Source of the DNA: Bacillaceae bacterium SAS-127
Lineage (GTDB): Bacteria > Bacillota > Bacilli > Bacillales > Domibacillaceae
Length of the DNA stretch: 64,000 bases
Assembly (NCBI GenBank): GCA_002261155.1
Contig: NKXN01000074.1
Span: 1 to 64,000 of the forward strand
Direction: 5' to 3'
The notes beneath the pieces are model-generated. The model did not search any database. It was not told where the DNA came from and saw only the letters and a program-made list of their open reading frames with translations. This document shows positions 63,767 to 64,000 of this stretch, piece by piece. Within the stretch, counting starts at the first letter, position 1. Each line of letters starts with the position of its first letter. Made by a program: the position numbers and the translations under genes.

Positions 63767-64000
63767 ATGAGTAACTTTACCCATTGGAATCAAGACGGTC
63801 GACGAAAATGGTCGATATTTCACAAAAGGACGTTACAAAACGGACAGCTATCGCCAAAAGCACGATCGCTATGTCCAATGAATTATACGAAGCCATTCAA
63901 CAAGGACTGATCAAAAAAGGTGATCCAACACAAGTCGCTCAAATCGCAGGAATTATGGCAGCGAAAAAAACGTCTGACCTCATTCCGATGTGTCACCCGA
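63767..64000 (+). CDS. moaC: Cyclic pyranopterin monophosphate synthase, partial and frameshifted
   Basis: MoaC makes precursor Z from the MoaA product. The ATG at 63767 with AGGAGG upstream gives [14 protein letters not shown], then the frame is lost. The correct continuation [18 protein letters not shown] to LIPMCHP is in the -1 frame from 63808 on. One A is missing from the run at 63805-63808 (A4 where A5 is needed). Could be a real mutation or a homopolymer error. The gene runs off the window end. Confidence 0.85.

Overview
The window looks like a chromosomal segment of a low-GC, endospore-forming Bacillaceae species. Evidence: AGGAGG-type ribosome binding sites almost everywhere, many TTG/GTG starts, intrinsic terminators with U-runs, a T-box and a TPP riboswitch, small spore proteins (SspP-like), Spo0M, a DesK/DesR cold-response system and a YoxD-like reductase. 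No tRNA, rRNA, CRISPR array, prophage or insertion sequence was recognised.

Layout. 1-2.2 kb: a YkpA-type ABC-F ATPase and two tiny genes. 2.3-9.2 kb: an assimilatory sulfate operon (cysH-sat-cysC-siroheme sulfite reductase-DUF3906-SUMT-sirB-TauE/SafE exporter). It makes sulfide together with the siroheme its own reductase needs. 9.3-18.2 kb: accessory stretch with a DUF2339 membrane protein, a LAGLIDADG endonuclease plus double ribbon-helix-helix protein behind a LexA-like box, an AraC regulator separated from its GyrI-like ligand domain, YuzL- and YxeA-like genes around a 38-bp palindrome, a sensor kinase and a YoxD-like SDR. 18.4-22.8 kb: a tyrosine recombinase, then a TPP-riboswitch-controlled thiamine-precursor ABC transporter. 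22.8-30.4 kb: a eukaryote-like (type 2) IleRS with T-box leader, an S-layer-anchored hydrolase, an MFS transporter and an ASCH-domain gene.

30.4-37.2 kb: a probable type I toxin-antitoxin locus, a ~195-bp tandem repeat, small spore-associated genes, des-desK-desR, a MerR/TipA (Mta-like) regulator and a Spo0M gene with a frameshift at its start. 37.3-44.2 kb: molybdate uptake (modA, modB and a YvgK-like regulator), DUF456, a small unknown protein, a SUV3-like helicase and an AlkD-like protein. 44.5-59 kb: an extended SDR, then an eleven-gene acyl-CoA catabolic operon. It holds two ligases, two acyl-CoA dehydrogenases, two enoyl-CoA hydratases, a MaoC hydratase, a carboxyltransferase, a stand-alone biotin carrier, AtuA and an AtuA C-terminal-domain protein. 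It is preceded by a good sigma-54 (-24/-12) promoter and a dyad, next to a divergent CBS-PAS-AAA-Fis sigma-54 activator. 59-64 kb: molybdenum cofactor genes moaD, moaE, mobB, moeA, moeB on the minus strand and moaB, mobA, moaC (frameshifted, cut by the window edge) on the plus strand.

The best candidate for a poorly described system is the sigma-54-controlled AtuA operon at 45.7-59 kb. It looks like a branched-chain or terpenoid-type acid pathway with a biotin-dependent carboxylase, but it has no biotin carboxylase subunit of its own. Next are the type I toxin-antitoxin locus at 30.6-30.9 kb and the LexA-boxed endonuclease/RHH pair at 11.4-12.7 kb. Two single-base homopolymer frameshifts (spo0M, moaC) may be real or may be sequencing errors.
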